6,414 nt of DNA from an uncultured Comamonadaceae bacterium (lineage in GTDB: Bacteria; Pseudomonadota; Gammaproteobacteria; Burkholderiales; Burkholderiaceae_C): the NCBI GenBank assembly GCA_937893415.1, contig CALBWZ010000134.1, positions 1 to 6,414 on the forward strand, in the 5' to 3' direction. Made by a program: the position numbers and the translations under genes. Of this stretch, positions 5,635-6,414 are shown piece after piece (positions within the stretch are counted from its first letter, which is position 1; the number at the start of each line of letters is the position of its first letter). Below the pieces are notes generated by a model. That model had not been told where the DNA came from. It was given only the letters and a program-made list of their open reading frames with translations, and made no database searches.

Positions 5635-6414
5635 TTAGAGTTCATTTTTCATGTACACAGAGCACCTCATATGGCGTCAGGCTGCGCAGGCGGTTGGGGG
5701 AAATGCGCCGACATGCGGTCAGCATTGTCACCGTGATCATCGCGCAAGAAAAAATTGATTTATCAGTCGTCAGAAAGGCTATCAGGCAGCGGTGGCAGAC
5801 CTTATGTCAGTTCAGACGCAACATGGAACTGTACCTTAGTAATGCTTGATTTTCGGTGTTTGCAGCCTTGGCAAGGCTGTAATTTTGCCAGCCCATCAGC
5901 GTAACCGTAGCTCTTGCCAGTGTTTGGTGGCACGGTCGGTACAGTCTTGGGTGAAGCGCTCATGGGTGGCAGTGCGTGCCCAAGCAATGGCCACAGGCAC
6001 CGGGTAACAAAGCGTTGCCATACGACCGCAAGTGCCCGGTTTATTTCTGCGTGCGGTGTCTAAGACCACTTGCACAGCCTTACACCCATGTATAGCGACA
6101 CGGACTGTGTCGCTAACAGGAAGGTTGTCATTCGACACAACGTGCAGCTTTGCAGGCGGTGTTTTGGCCCTGCATGGCACCTTCACCGCGCTAGGGTCGT
6201 ACATGTCAAACCCTCACTGCGCTTCAGGCCCGGCAACAGCCCCGGTTGAGGTTGTGCTGTAGCAGCATAAACTCTTCGCTGCGCATCCAGCTTGGTTAAT
6301 GCGGCACCTGCGGTTTGGATGGACAACTAGGCCGCTGGTGCCAGCGTGCAACAGTTGCAAGCAGTAGTCGTTGTCAACCGAGATTTTGGAAAAAATCGGC
6401 GATTTAAGATCCCT
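5635..6414 (-). pseudogene. gloB: Decayed gloB (hydroxyacylglutathione hydrolase, glyoxalase II), frameshifted, 5' end at window edge
   Basis: Intact GloB is a di-metal hydrolase that converts S-lactoylglutathione to lactate and glutathione. No intact gene remains here, but GloB-like peptides occur in the correct order, scattered over all three minus-strand frames. DNDYCLQLLHAGTSGLVV (6322-6375) resembles the DNYIWLLHxGxxALVVDPG start. ALTKLDAQRRVYAA is at 6264-6305. MLLQHNLNRG (6239-6268) sits where LLTHHHxDHxGG should be. YDPSAVKVP (6175-6201) matches VYGPxxExxP, and AVQVVLDT (6055-6078) with PGTCGRMA (6016-6039) matches VxDTPGHTxGHIA. GACGH is at 5987-6001, and VPPNTGKSYGYADGLAKLQ (5877-5933) matches LPxxTxVYCGHEYTLxNL. 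LAKAANTENQALLRY follows at 5831-5875. LPDSLSDD, two stops (TGA 5763-5765, TAA 5760-5762), then INFFLR (5742-5759) keep the spacing of E. coli LPVILKNERQINVFLR. The end would read WKNEL-stop but for one missing G near 5650. Both metal-binding His motifs are lost. The span matches a ~255-residue gene. Confidence 0.87.

Noticed and set aside
5616..5849. 77-codon plus-strand open frame, and the similar one at 6032-6262
   Set aside because: Both lie opposite the gloB relic, have no ribosome site and no recognisable domain, and are explained by the minus-strand gene remnant.
5896..6204. 102-codon minus-strand open frame with an apparently good ribosome site (GAGGG at 6211-6215, 6 bases from the ATG)
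   Set aside because: Its peptide contains gloB fragments (YDPSAVKVP, VVLDT, PGTCGRMA) and then runs out of the GloB reading frame. It is an open stretch within the decayed gene, and the ribosome-site match is chance.
6382..6397. Small hairpin GATTTT-GGAA-AAAATC near the right edge
   Set aside because: It is A/T-rich, short and falls inside the gloB relic; chance is sufficient.
6322..6414. Minus-strand frame open to the window edge, at first taken as the end of a separate upstream gene
   Set aside because: It starts with GloB N-terminal similarity (DN-Y, LLHAG, LVV) and is the 5' part of the same pseudogene.
1..6414. CRISPR array, insertion sequence, prophage, toxin-antitoxin or other defence system
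   Set aside because: No regularly spaced repeats, transposase, terminal inverted repeats with target duplications, integrase or toxin-like gene pair were seen. Although a tRNA gene is present, nothing next to it looks like an integrated element.

Overview
The window looks like a chromosomal housekeeping segment of a Gram-negative proteobacterium, most likely a betaproteobacterium of the Burkholderiales. This rests on the protein families present, the moderate GC content, the E. coli-like class I DAHP synthase, and a lytic transglycosylase D gene preceded by a glyoxalase II relic. That last adjacency is one I recall from Burkholderiales genomes. The taxonomic call comes from memory of these families, not from a search. 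I saw no mobile element, CRISPR array, phage gene or defence system.

Layout. 59-1168 (+) is a YeeE/YedE-type membrane transporter of the thiosulfate-uptake family. 1161-2111 (+) is TcdA, which makes cyclic t6A on tRNA, with an unusual Ser/Thr/Asn-rich N-terminal tail. 2235-2310 (+) is tRNA-Lys(UUU), with its own promoter-like sequence and a clear intrinsic terminator. 2389-2949 (+) is yaeQ. It is followed after 4 bp by a Phe/Tyr-type DAHP synthase (2954-4075, +), the first step of the shikimate pathway. A 140-bp convergent gap with strong hairpins separates it from mltD (4216-5628, -), a lipoprotein lytic transglycosylase with a LysM domain.

The main discovery is in the stretch with no intact gene, 5629-6414. 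Read on the minus strand, it is an almost full-length but broken gloB gene (hydroxyacylglutathione hydrolase, glyoxalase II). Its GloB-like peptides lie in the right order in all three minus-strand frames, separated by several frameshifts and in-frame stops, and the metal-binding motifs are destroyed. The relic's stop codon lies 6 bp before the mltD start, so the ancestral arrangement was a gloB-mltD operon of which only mltD survives. The 102-codon open frame inside this region is therefore a by-product of decay and not a new gene.

Other points worth a look: promoter-like hexamers 8-9 bp before the start codons of the transporter gene and yaeQ, neither of which has a Shine-Dalgarno sequence (possible leaderless mRNAs); a Gly in the DAHP synthase allosteric site that suggests tyrosine control; and an A-C mismatch in the T stem of tRNA-Lys.
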